Below are positions 16,985 through 25,547 of a DNA stretch of 64,000 bases, piece after piece. Origin of the DNA: Candidatus Thalassarchaeum sp. (GTDB lineage: Archaea; Thermoplasmatota; Poseidoniia; Poseidoniales; Thalassarchaeaceae); assembly GCA_022449345.1 (NCBI GenBank), contig JAKURL010000003.1, forward strand, positions 34,082-98,081, written 5' to 3'. The notes under the pieces were generated by a model. The model ran no database searches, had not been told where the DNA came from, and was given only the letters and a program-made list of their open reading frames with translations. Position 1 is the stretch's first letter; every line of letters begins with the position of its first letter. The position numbers were made by a program, and so were the translations under genes.

Positions 16985-19228
16985 ATGAGAGCCTTATTGA
17001 TGTGTACGCTGATGATTGCATCAGCTCTTGCCGGGTGTCTCGGCGGAGATGATGATGATGATGGCGACGACGTTGTAGAAGTGTTGGGATGTACCTATTC
17101 CGATGCCAACAACTACAACGCTGACGCCACCAAGGACGATGGATCCTGTGAATATGATCCGGGCTTCGAGCCTGTAGATGGTTGCACCAACCCTGCTGCG
17201 ACTAACTACGACTCGGCTGCGACCCGTGATGATGGATCCTGTGTCATGCCCGATACTGTAATGGGTTGCATGGACGAAGCTGCGAATAACCACGTTTCCG
17301 CAGCCGAGGAAGATGACGGCTCTTGCGATTACGGTATGGCTCAGGGAGACATTATGGCCGCATATGCCGCAGGAGATATGGCATTCTCCGATGCATGGTA
17401 CAACCTATCTGTATCACGAAAGTGCCGTGACTTGGGAACAAACAACCCATGTGAAATGACCCAAATGACGATTGGTGAGGCAGATACTCACGATCCTGCA
17501 GACGCTTATGATTCAGCGTCTGGTGACGTCATTTCCAACGTCTATGATACCCTATACCGCTACGAGGGAGACGGTACCGGTGGTTCGATTATCGTACCAC
17601 GATTGGCAACAGGATTCTCTGTAAGTGCAGACGATTTGACCTACACTTTCTCTCTACGAGACGATGTATACTTTAGCAACGGAGACCACATGACAGCTCA
17701 TGACGCTGTATACTCGTGGTGCCGTGTTATCGGAATGGGTTCTCCATCCTCTGGTGTCAACTGGATTCTAACTCAGTCCTTCGACTGTAATGATGCAGAT
17801 GGAATCCACGATGACTGGGGCGGCGATAGTCTAACTGTCATTGATGACTACACCTTCTCCGTTCAAATCTACGACCCATCCGCTGCATTCGTAGCAACAA
17901 TTGCTTACACAGTTGGATCTGTAATCAACTCTGACCTATGTGAGGCAAACAGGGTTATTGAGATGGATGAGAACGGCAACGTCACTTCTGACGACTACTG
18001 CCACGAATTCATGGACGAGGCTCAAGTAGGTGCTGGAACAAACGCTTACATGGTCGCTCAGTGGGCTCGCGGAACTCGATTGGTTATGGAGCCTAACTGG
18101 ATGTACTGGGAACAAGCAGACTTCAACCTGAACAGAGTTGTTGTCGACCTCGTAGAAGAAACTCAGACTCGTGTACTTGCTCTGCAAGACGGCGAGGTTG
18201 ACCGAGCATACATCCCGTCTGCTCAGAAGACTGAGTTCTGTGAGAACATGGAAGACCTTCCAAACGCCTACGGTAAGGAAGGATTCCGCTGCACTTACCG
18301 CCAGACCTACGGTATCGTGAACGTACCATACAACCACGAGCCAAAGGCTGACATGGCTGATGGAACTGCAGACTATGTCCTCAACCACGACTGTGATGCT
18401 GATGGAACCAATGATTGTAACGTACTAGGTCAGTCGGCTGTAAGGCAGGCACTAAGTTACACCATTGACTATGATACCATCCACACAGAATCCTACAAGG
18501 GAGAATTGATGCCAGTTTATGGCCCAATCCCAACAGGATTCCCGTACGATGATACTCAGTATGAGGTTTTCACCTACGATCTTGCTTACGCTGAGGAAAT
18601 CCTCGACGCTGCAGGATTTATCCGCCAGTACGATTGTGCTTCACTAACATTGACTGAAGCACCAACAGTTGTCGCTGAGGCAGACCGTAATGGTGATGAG
18701 TGCCGACTACCAAACTTGCTCAGGATTCTGACAAACACTGGTAACGACAACAGAATTGCTGTCGCACAGCTATGGGGACCTGCCCTAGAGTCGATTGGTA
18801 TCGCAAACGATAACGCTGACCAACCATGGGCTACCGTTATTGACAACTACATCTATGGAAAGTGGGACCTTTGGGTAATAGGTTGGGGACCTGACTACTT
18901 GGACCCTGATAACTACTGGTCACCATTTGCAGGAAGCGCAGACATCGGAGGAGACGCCTACCACGGCCACTTCCACAATGATGCTCTAGATGCGATTCTG
19001 CTAGATGCAAGAAAGGAACAAGACAGTGACGCCCGTGCACTTCTGTATGCAGATGCATTCGACCTTTGGGTCACTTCACCAACAATGGCTCTACTGGGTC
19101 AGTATGCTGGTGTAGGAGTCGGTTCCGAGACCATGTGCCCACCTGCGTACGACGCAATTGGTGGAGACTACTTCTTCAACTGGGATAAGTTGGCGAAGGT
19201 CTCCGGATCGTACGTCGGCAGTTGCTGA
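16985..19228 (+). CDS. dppA: Peptide ABC transporter substrate-binding lipoprotein with N-terminal DDGSC repeats
   Basis: A family 5 (oligopeptide/dipeptide) extracellular binding protein. The start MRALLMCTLMIASALAGC is a lipoprotein signal with lipobox ALAGC; an ATG 12 nt upstream would put Asp in the n-region and is less likely. After an Asp-rich linker come three 21-residue units (residues ~35-55, 66-86, 94-114) of pattern GCxxxxAxNYxxxAxxDDGSC, then the binding domain, with YTFSLRDDVYFSNGDHMTAHDAVYSW in two adjoining parts typical of the family, VRQALSYTIDY and the C-terminal WVIGWGPDYLDPDNYWSPF region. It would capture peptides outside the cell for the permease/ATPase genes that follow. 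Total 747 residues, longer than the usual ~550-600. Confidence 0.92.
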   Translation: MRALLMCTLMIASALAGCLGGDDDDDGDDVVEVLGCTYSDANNYNADATKDDGSCEYDPGFEPVDGCTNPAATNYDSAATRDDGSCVMPDTVMGCMDEAANNHVSAAEEDDGSCDYGMAQGDIMAAYAAGDMAFSDAWYNLSVSRKCRDLGTNNPCEMTQMTIGEADTHDPADAYDSASGDVISNVYDTLYRYEGDGTGGSIIVPRLATGFSVSADDLTYTFSLRDDVYFSNGDHMTAHDAVYSWCRVIGMGSPSSGVNWILTQSFDCNDADGIHDDWGGDSLTVIDDYTFSVQIYDPSAAFVATIAYTVGSVINSDLCEANRVIEMDENGNVTSDDYCHEFMDEAQVGAGTNAYMVAQWARGTRLVMEPNWMYWEQADFNLNRVVVDLVEETQTRVLALQDGEVDRAYIPSAQKTEFCENMEDLPNAYGKEGFRCTYRQTYGIVNVPYNHEPKADMADGTADYVLNHDCDADGTNDCNVLGQSAVRQALSYTIDYDTIHTESYKGELMPVYGPIPTGFPYDDTQYEVFTYDLAYAEEILDAAGFIRQYDCASLTLTEAPTVVAEADRNGDECRLPNLLRILTNTGNDNRIAVAQLWGPALESIGIANDNADQPWATVIDNYIYGKWDLWVIGWGPDYLDPDNYWSPFAGSADIGGDAYHGHFHNDALDAILLDARKEQDSDARALLYADAFDLWVTSPTMALLGQYAGVGVGSETMCPPAYDAIGGDYFFNWDKLAKVSGSYVGSC

Positions 19229-19265
19229 TAGTTGAAAACCAGATTAAGATCTGATTTACGAAAAC

Positions 19266-19295
19266 CCCCGCGTCGGGCTTGTTCCCGGCGTGGGG
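19266..19295 (+). other. Strong hairpin between the binding-protein and permease genes
   Basis: A 12-bp stem with two G-T pairs (CCCCGCGTCGGG with CCCGGCGTGGGG) and a 6-nt loop lies 38 nt after the lipoprotein stop and ahead of dppB. Hairpins at this place in ABC operons often protect the upstream mRNA and lower downstream expression. It lacks a following T-run, so processing/stability or partial termination is more likely than full termination. The remaining ~115 nt to dppB show no other structure. Confidence 0.6.
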
Positions 19296-19410
19296 TAAAT
19301 ATTCGAAATAACTGGCTAGCGTCGAGCATTGAGAAAATGGAAGGCAGTATTCATTCACAACAGTGATTGACTACTCGCTATCACACAGAGATTGTTGGTT
19401 GTGAGTCAGC

Positions 19411-20592
19411 ATGAAGACTAGTGAGTTCATCGTTCGAAGGATTCTACTTTTGATTCCGGTAATGATTGGAGTTACGGTATTCACATTTGCAATTGCTCAA
19501 ATTATCCCAGCCGACCCAGCTGCAATTTTATGCGGCGAAAGGTGTGGTTTGATTGACCCAGTAACTGGTAAGACAATGCTGGAATTACAAAGAGAGAGAT
19601 TAGGTTTAGACAAACCTGTAATCGAACAATTCAGATTGTATCTAGTGAATTTGGCTGAGGGCGATTGGGGTGAGTCTACTACTTACAATCGACCTACTTC
19701 AGAAGTGGTTAGGGATGCTGCTCCAGTGACCCTTGAAATGGCACTATTCGCTCTAATGATGGCCTACCCCATTGGAATCATTTTGGGTATTTTGAGCGCT
19801 GTTTGGCAGGACCAGGTATTCGATCACGTCTCTCGATTCTTAGCAATCGCTTTTGTCTCATTACCTATTTTCTGGTTAGCAATGATGCTCCAGTTGATTT
19901 TCGGGACAGGTACAGATGTGGGTGGAATATGCGATCCAATTTTTGGAACAGAAGGCGGTTGTCTTCCTATCTATGGACGACACGACACAGCACTGACTTA
20001 TCCAGATCGAACTTCTAGTCTATGCGATACTGCGATTACTGGAATTGCCTGCTACCCATCTTGGTATCCGTCTGGAGGGACAGGTTTCCATTTAGTTGAC
20101 AGTTGGTTTGTCACCGATGAAGCACTAGATAACATACACCCAGATTATGCTTCAAATTCAAAATTATTCAACGATAGTCTATCACACTTAATTCTTCCAT
20201 CCTTCACTTTGGGAATCGCAAGTGCAGGTTCTCTCCTTCGTTACATGCGAGCAAGTCTATTGGAAGTAATGAACGAGGATTATGTAAGAACTGCACGAGC
20301 AAAAGGTCTCTCAGAGAGTCGAGTTATCATTGTCCATGCCTGCAGGAACGCACTAGTTCCAATTCTGACAATTCTCGGATTTTCGATAGGTGGGGCGATA
20401 GGTGGAGCGGTTCTAACCGAATCGATTTTCGCATTCTATGGAATGGGTAACGTAGCCGTTGATGCCATAATCAATCTAGATTATTCAGTACTAATGGGAG
20501 TGACTCTGATCACTGCCATCATATTCCTAATGTCTAATTTGATTGTTGATATCCTATATGGTGTTGTAGATCCAAGGGTGAGGCTAGAATGA
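19411..20592 (+). CDS. dppB: Peptide ABC transporter permease DppB
   Basis: The first membrane subunit of the peptide importer. MKTSEFIVRRILLLIPVMIGV is the usual N-terminal span. GDWGES, the VTLEMALFALMMAYPIG span, and the cytoplasmic coupling loop DYVRTARAKGLSESRV (the EAA-type loop that docks to the ATPase) are all present. At 393 residues it is ~60-80 longer than usual, because the outward loop between residues ~165 and 255 is enlarged and contains C174, C184, C205 and C214, which could form two disulphides. It overlaps dppC by 4 nt (ATGA), so the two are co-translated. Confidence 0.93.
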   Translation: MKTSEFIVRRILLLIPVMIGVTVFTFAIAQIIPADPAAILCGERCGLIDPVTGKTMLELQRERLGLDKPVIEQFRLYLVNLAEGDWGESTTYNRPTSEVVRDAAPVTLEMALFALMMAYPIGIILGILSAVWQDQVFDHVSRFLAIAFVSLPIFWLAMMLQLIFGTGTDVGGICDPIFGTEGGCLPIYGRHDTALTYPDRTSSLCDTAITGIACYPSWYPSGGTGFHLVDSWFVTDEALDNIHPDYASNSKLFNDSLSHLILPSFTLGIASAGSLLRYMRASLLEVMNEDYVRTARAKGLSESRVIIVHACRNALVPILTILGFSIGGAIGGAVLTESIFAFYGMGNVAVDAIINLDYSVLMGVTLITAIIFLMSNLIVDILYGVVDPRVRLE

Positions 20593-22319
20593 CTTGGGAA
20601 GATGGCGGAGAAGAAAGGGCGGAAAGTCGTCGCCGAATTAGCGAGCGCCTTGCACAAGCAAAATACGACTTCCAGAGGGGTTGGAAGATTTACCGCAGGT
20701 CATTATTGGCTGTTGTCGGATTACTCATGGTTATATCGATTTCAGTGGTTTCAATCTTCGCCGAAGACCTCGCAGTTGAACATCCGGGTAGAAATCTTCT
20801 GGATACAAGGGATGTCTGGCACATCGATTACGAGCCGAGAAAGGCAGCCCCATTCTCTGAAGAATGTGATACGCGTCATCAGAAGGTTTCACTCACCACT
20901 CTGAGACGCTGGGATGCCAATGGCACCGATGCATTAAGTCCAACAAAAATTGCAGATAACAATTCATTCTACGAAGATATTCTTGTAGTGACTGAATTCA
21001 TAGAACTACAAGACAGATATGCAAATCCAATTCCAAATGATTTGGTTTATCTTGAACCCTCAAACAACACCTATTTCTGGATATCAGACGAACTGATGGA
21101 AAATAATTCAGTTACCCAAATTAGATTAGTTTACACATTCGAAAATGACGCCATGCACCACTGGTGGATGCCAGATGGATACGATGTTTGCATTTTCGGT
21201 ACTAACGACGAAGGCCAAGACCTATTCAGCAAGATTCTCTATGGATCGCGCGTCTCACTTTCAATTGGATTCACTGTCGCGACACTGACTGTAATTATTG
21301 GAACAATTATTGGTAGTATTAGCGGATATTTTGGAGGTAGAGTAGACGAGGTAATTATGAGAATCACAGATATCTTCTTCGCAGTTCCAGGTTTAATTCT
21401 CGCTCTCGCTTTCGTCGCTGCCCTACAAGCTGTAGACAACTTCACCCTCCCCCTGTGGTTTGCATTCTTACTTCCACTTTCTTGCTTATGTGTCTATTTT
21501 AGATCTAGTATTATTGATACAATTATGCCGAGTGAAACGGTTTCAGATGCGAACGGTTTGTTGCGAATTTTAGTAATTATCTTTGTTTTACTTGTGCTCG
21601 CATTGTTTGGCCCTTGGGAAAATTTCTTTGAACGAAGTGAGTCAAGTGAGTGGAGAATATTTGCTAGCCTAATTTGCCTAATGGTAGTGGGGGGCCTATT
21701 AATTATCGATCGACGAGTAATGGACAATATTCCTCTCGATGGAGTAGGCAGTAGGGCACTAAATTCGCTTGATTGGAGGAATCCATATCGATATCTAACA
21801 TTCAGGACAATAGTGATATTCATTGCTTCAATAGCTCTCTTCACTTGGTCAGGCGATGGTGATAATGAAATCGTAGTCATCGATAATTTCGATCGCCTTT
21901 GGAAAATTCAAATCGCTCTAGTATTCACCGGATGGCCTGGCTATGCGCGATTAATTCGTGGCCAAGTTTTGTATGTCAAGGAAATGACATTTGTTGAGGC
22001 AGCTAGGAGTGTGGGTGCGCCTTCGGGGAGAATTATGTTCCGGCATATCCTGCCAAATGCTTGGGCTCCTTTGTTGGTTGCTTTCACCCTCGATATTGGG
22101 GGGACAATTCTTTCAGCATCTGGGCTATCCTTCATTGGTCTAGGTGCAGAACCAGGCGCGGCTGAATGGGGCAAATTGGTTGCAGATGGCCGAGCACATT
22201 TCCCACAAGATTACTGGTTGGTTCTGTTCCCTGGCCTTGCCATCGCCTACACAACCTTAGGTTTCAATTTGCTCGGTGATGGATTGCGAGACGTTGTTGA
22301 TCCAAAGAACAGGAGGTGA
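20589..22319 (+). CDS. dppC: Peptide ABC transporter permease DppC with two large insertions
   Basis: The second membrane subunit. The family core is clear: first span at ~39-57, GTNDEGQDLFSKILYGSRVS (204-222), TDIFFAVPGLILALAF, and the coupling loop FVEAARSVGAPSGRI followed by LSFIGLGAEP near the end. At 576 residues it is nearly twice normal (~300). One extra part is an outward domain of ~140 residues between span 1 and GTNDEGQ. The other is ~145 residues (281-425) with three to four hydrophobic segments, inserted between the VPGLILAL helix and IALVFTGWPGYARLIRG, where the family has a short loop. The flanking core motifs are intact. It ends 4 nt before dppD. Confidence 0.9.
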   Translation: MTWEDGGEERAESRRRISERLAQAKYDFQRGWKIYRRSLLAVVGLLMVISISVVSIFAEDLAVEHPGRNLLDTRDVWHIDYEPRKAAPFSEECDTRHQKVSLTTLRRWDANGTDALSPTKIADNNSFYEDILVVTEFIELQDRYANPIPNDLVYLEPSNNTYFWISDELMENNSVTQIRLVYTFENDAMHHWWMPDGYDVCIFGTNDEGQDLFSKILYGSRVSLSIGFTVATLTVIIGTIIGSISGYFGGRVDEVIMRITDIFFAVPGLILALAFVAALQAVDNFTLPLWFAFLLPLSCLCVYFRSSIIDTIMPSETVSDANGLLRILVIIFVLLVLALFGPWENFFERSESSEWRIFASLICLMVVGGLLIIDRRVMDNIPLDGVGSRALNSLDWRNPYRYLTFRTIVIFIASIALFTWSGDGDNEIVVIDNFDRLWKIQIALVFTGWPGYARLIRGQVLYVKEMTFVEAARSVGAPSGRIMFRHILPNAWAPLLVAFTLDIGGTILSASGLSFIGLGAEPGAAEWGKLVADGRAHFPQDYWLVLFPGLAIAYTTLGFNLLGDGLRDVVDPKNRR

Positions 22320-22323
22320 ATGA

Positions 22324-24042
22324 ATGTCAAAATTGTTGGATATCCAAGGACTCCGGGTTCACTTTGACACTCTTGATGGTCCAGTAGAGGCTCTTCACTC
22401 AGTTTCGCTTTCAGTCAAAGAAGGGGAGATTATGGGGGTTGTAGGGGAATCAGGTTGTGGAAAATCTGTAACTTCACTAGTTACCATTGGGTTAGCAACC
22501 TGTGATATTGATGAGGGCAGAATAGCCTTTGAGGGCGAGGAAATGATCCATAAAGTCCCAGAAGAATCAGAAAGAATTCTTTCTGTTTTGAAGTACTTTA
22601 GTTCGTTTTTCACTATTGGTTTGATTCTTTCATTATTCTGGACATTCTTAGAACCAATTCAAGGATTGCAAGTTTCTGCCGTTATGTTTGTAGCATTTTC
22701 TTTATGTTTCGTTTTCACTCGTGTTCTAGATGCCCCGAGAAGAAAACATGAGAAATTTATGCGTTCAATTAGGGGAAACAAAATCAGCATGATTTTCCAA
22801 GAACCTATGACCGCATTAAATCCACTTTACACAGTCGAAAAACAGGTTTCTGAAGTATTGAGGCAGCACAAAAGACTCGATGCCACTGACACCCACAAGG
22901 TAATGAAAATCTTCCAAGCAATAATTAGCCCAGTTGAAATCTTAGTGAATTATTTCCGCAACGATTGGAGGGGGGCATTACCTATTATTGGTACACTTTT
23001 GTTTATTCTCGTCACACATCAATCCAATAATGCGGATTTGCTACTCGGAGTTCTGATGAACAAACCCACCCTTCTCCTAATGACGTCGATATTTGTTTAC
23101 TTGATTTTCTGGAATATTTTCCAAGGAAATATTACCACTTCCAACGCCGCCAACCCACTCCACCCCGAGGGCGTTGTTGCCTTATCAATCAATACCTACT
23201 TTGTAATCGCGAGTAACTGGACAAATTCCAGATTCGCCCAAATATTCGTTTCGTGGATAGTAATTTCGATTTTTCTGTGGATTCCATTTGGAGTCTTAAT
23301 TACAATAATTCTTAGCGTAGCAATTTTGGCAATCCCCCCAATTCAAATTTCGAGTTATTTCAACCTTGATTCCGCTCATACTAGGCAGGTTGTAAATATC
23401 CTCAAGGAAGTTAGGATTCCAAATCCAGAGGCTGTCGTTAAGATGCATCCACACGAATTATCTGGTGGAATGAGACAGCGTGTGATGATTGCAATGATGA
23501 TGGCTTGTGAGCCTAAGTTGTTGATTGCTGACGAACCTACTACCGCTCTGGATGTCACTATTCAAGCTCAAATTCTCAATTTAATGAAAGATCTCAGAGA
23601 CCGAGAAGGCACTGCGATAATGATGATCACTCACGATTTGGGTGTAATTGCAGAAACCTGTGATGCCGTCACTGTGATGTACGCGGGTTCAGTAGTGGAA
23701 ACCGGTTCGCTTGAACAGGTACTAGGATCTCCGAGAATGCCTTACACCATCGGCCTGCTTCACAGTATTCCTAAAATCAAAGAAACTGGTGAAGAGAGAG
23801 CTGATCTTCCAATTATCCCTGGTCAAGTGCCTGATCCAAACGAAAAATTCGACGGCTGTAGATTCCACCCTAGATGCCCATTCGCCGACGACTTATGCAG
23901 GACTAAACCACCAATGATGCAGGAAGTTTCCTCCGGACACTTCGCATCTTGTCATCACACAGATTTGACTCTGGATCTAGAAAAAGCTCAGGAAGCATTC
24001 TCAGCAGAAGAATTCCTCAAATCGGGGGTGAATGTACAATGA
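22324..24042 (+). CDS. dppD: Peptide ABC transporter ATPase DppD with inserted membrane segments
   Basis: All ATPase motifs are present: Walker A GESGCGKS (41-48), Q-loop FQEPMTALNP (Q159), signature LSGGMRQR (379-386), Walker B LLIADEP, H-switch ITHDLG, and the C-terminal oligopeptide-ATPase cysteine motif (CRFHPRCPFADDLC). At 572 residues it is ~240 longer than the family's ~330. Insert 1 (about 85-147) lies between Walker A and the Q-loop and has two hydrophobic spans. Insert 2 (about 197-352) lies between the Q-loop and the signature and has about four spans. After each insert the family sequence resumes exactly. AGGAGGTG 5 nt before the ATG supports the start. If both inserts enter the membrane, this normally peripheral subunit would be integral. 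Confidence 0.9.
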   Translation: MSKLLDIQGLRVHFDTLDGPVEALHSVSLSVKEGEIMGVVGESGCGKSVTSLVTIGLATCDIDEGRIAFEGEEMIHKVPEESERILSVLKYFSSFFTIGLILSLFWTFLEPIQGLQVSAVMFVAFSLCFVFTRVLDAPRRKHEKFMRSIRGNKISMIFQEPMTALNPLYTVEKQVSEVLRQHKRLDATDTHKVMKIFQAIISPVEILVNYFRNDWRGALPIIGTLLFILVTHQSNNADLLLGVLMNKPTLLLMTSIFVYLIFWNIFQGNITTSNAANPLHPEGVVALSINTYFVIASNWTNSRFAQIFVSWIVISIFLWIPFGVLITIILSVAILAIPPIQISSYFNLDSAHTRQVVNILKEVRIPNPEAVVKMHPHELSGGMRQRVMIAMMMACEPKLLIADEPTTALDVTIQAQILNLMKDLRDREGTAIMMITHDLGVIAETCDAVTVMYAGSVVETGSLEQVLGSPRMPYTIGLLHSIPKIKETGEERADLPIIPGQVPDPNEKFDGCRFHPRCPFADDLCRTKPPMMQEVSSGHFASCHHTDLTLDLEKAQEAFSAEEFLKSGVNVQ

Positions 24043-25082
24043 GCGAAGAATCTCCCGAGGTTGTTTTAAAGAAAGAAACAAAAAATTCTGTACCTCTAAT
24101 CAAGATTCGAAATGCCCGCAAGTGGTTTCCAATCAAGGCAGGACTATTCTCTCCGGTATCTGCTCACGTTCGTGCGGTTGATGGAGTTGACTTGGATATC
24201 CAAAGAGGGGAGACAGTTGGAATAGTTGGAGAATCCGGTTGTGGAAAGACAACTCTAGGCCGACTTGTGATGGGACTAATTCCGATGACTGAAGGAACAA
24301 TCCAATTCGGTGGAAAGGATATTGGGGAAATCAATCGCAAAGAACTCAGGCGGCGTCTACAGATTGTTTTCCAAGACCCTGGAGGTTCGATGAATCCTAG
24401 GATGTCAGTCCGTTCAATAATCGGTGAACCTCTGCTAGTCAATGGATTGGCCGATGGAGCAGAATTAACCAAGAACGTTGCCGAATTATTGTCAATTGTC
24501 GGACTTCAACCAAATCACATGACTCGTTTCCCTCACGAATTCTCTGGAGGACAAAAACAGAGGATTGCACTCGCCAGAGCGCTTTCTTTGGACCCGGAAT
24601 TCATACTTCTCGACGAGCCAACATCAGCACTCGACGTATCGGTTCAGGCACAGGTTCTGAACCTTCTAGATTCAATTCAGAAGGAGAGGGGGCTTACATT
24701 CATCTTCATCACTCACTCACTCAATGTTGTCAACCACATTAGCGACAGAGTTGCAGTAATGTATCTCGGAAAGATTGTAGAAATCGCAGAGACAGACGAC
24801 CTATTTGCCAACCCTGCTCACCCCTACACTCATGCCCTGTTGTCTGCGATTCCTCAACCTTCTTTAGATGAAACAAAGAAGGAACGAATAGTCCTTTCTG
24901 GCGATGTTCCAAGTCCAGCAAACCCACCAAGTGGTTGTAGTTTCCACACCCGATGCCCAATCGCCGTTGCAGGTAAGTGCGATGTCGATGAACCAGAACT
25001 TCAAACCATAATCGGCGGACATAAAGTCGCTTGTCATTTCCCAGTCGAAGCGGGTGGAAGTCTCCCAGTGCTCAACGATTGA
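24039..25082 (+). CDS. dppF: Peptide ABC transporter ATPase DppF
   Basis: The second ATPase of the importer, of normal length (347 residues). It has IRNARKWFPIK at the start of the nucleotide-binding domain, Walker A GESGCGKTT, Q-loop FQDPGGSMNPRMSV, signature FSGGQKQR, Walker B ILLDEPTSALD, ITHSLNVV, and the C-terminal motif CSFHTRCPIA with further cysteines (the oligopeptide-transporter domain that may hold an Fe-S cluster). The ATG at 24039 overlaps the dppD stop as ATGA; an open extension 90 nt upstream inside dppD is not used. Unlike DppC and DppD it has no insertions. Confidence 0.94.
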   Translation: MSEESPEVVLKKETKNSVPLIKIRNARKWFPIKAGLFSPVSAHVRAVDGVDLDIQRGETVGIVGESGCGKTTLGRLVMGLIPMTEGTIQFGGKDIGEINRKELRRRLQIVFQDPGGSMNPRMSVRSIIGEPLLVNGLADGAELTKNVAELLSIVGLQPNHMTRFPHEFSGGQKQRIALARALSLDPEFILLDEPTSALDVSVQAQVLNLLDSIQKERGLTFIFITHSLNVVNHISDRVAVMYLGKIVEIAETDDLFANPAHPYTHALLSAIPQPSLDETKKERIVLSGDVPSPANPPSGCSFHTRCPIAVAGKCDVDEPELQTIIGGHKVACHFPVEAGGSLPVLND

Positions 25083-25133
25083 ATCACCGGAGGCTTTCTC
25101 AGGCTTAACAAGTTAGGGGGTTAGAGGGGTTTG

Positions 25134-25547
25134 ATGTCTGACGAATCGGATTCAACTTCGGACGCTGAAATTGAACCCCCTGAATTCATCGATAAGGAGG
25201 AGGAGGCAGAAGCTGCTTTCTGGAGATTGAAGCGGGCAGCGGATGCTTGGAGAGAAAAACGAGTAAAGCGCGTTTTAGCGCAAGAAGGAGAAAGTGTATT
25301 TCGAACGTTTGGGCGTGTACTATACGTTGGATTGTGCATTATTTTTGATGGATTAATTCTCATCGAATTACCAATTTTGATGGGCCGTTCCGCCGTGGCT
25401 TGGACGCTATACATCATTCTACTGATATTCGTTGTAAGGCTGCAGAACGATTTCTACAAGAAAAGGTTCGAAGTTGACATCACTCAGATTGAGTTAGAGA
25501 ATCCGAGAGGGGGAAATCGTGGTGCTCGATTCTCTCGAAGCGCCTGA
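25134..25547 (+). CDS. Small two-span membrane protein, unknown function
   Basis: The 137-residue protein starts at ATG 25134 with GAGGGG 4-5 nt upstream. An acidic N-terminal part and a charged helical segment (AAFWRLKRAADAWREKR) precede two hydrophobic spans (VLYVGLCIIFDGLILIELP and AVAWTLYIILLIFVVRL), followed by a basic tail. It lies 51 nt after dppF and may be part of that transcript. Its 3' end overlaps the convergent MFS gene by 68 nt, unusual in this window and perhaps a trace of insertion of the MFS gene. No family recognised. Confidence 0.65.
   Translation: MSDESDSTSDAEIEPPEFIDKEEEAEAAFWRLKRAADAWREKRVKRVLAQEGESVFRTFGRVLYVGLCIIFDGLILIELPILMGRSAVAWTLYIILLIFVVRLQNDFYKKRFEVDITQIELENPRGGNRGARFSRSA

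Noticed and set aside
22576-23380. DppD insertions as inteins or a mobile element
   Set aside because: No intein splice residues (Cys/Ser at start, His-Asn at end), no endonuclease motif, no terminal repeats or target duplications; the inserts are hydrophobic spans in an open frame.
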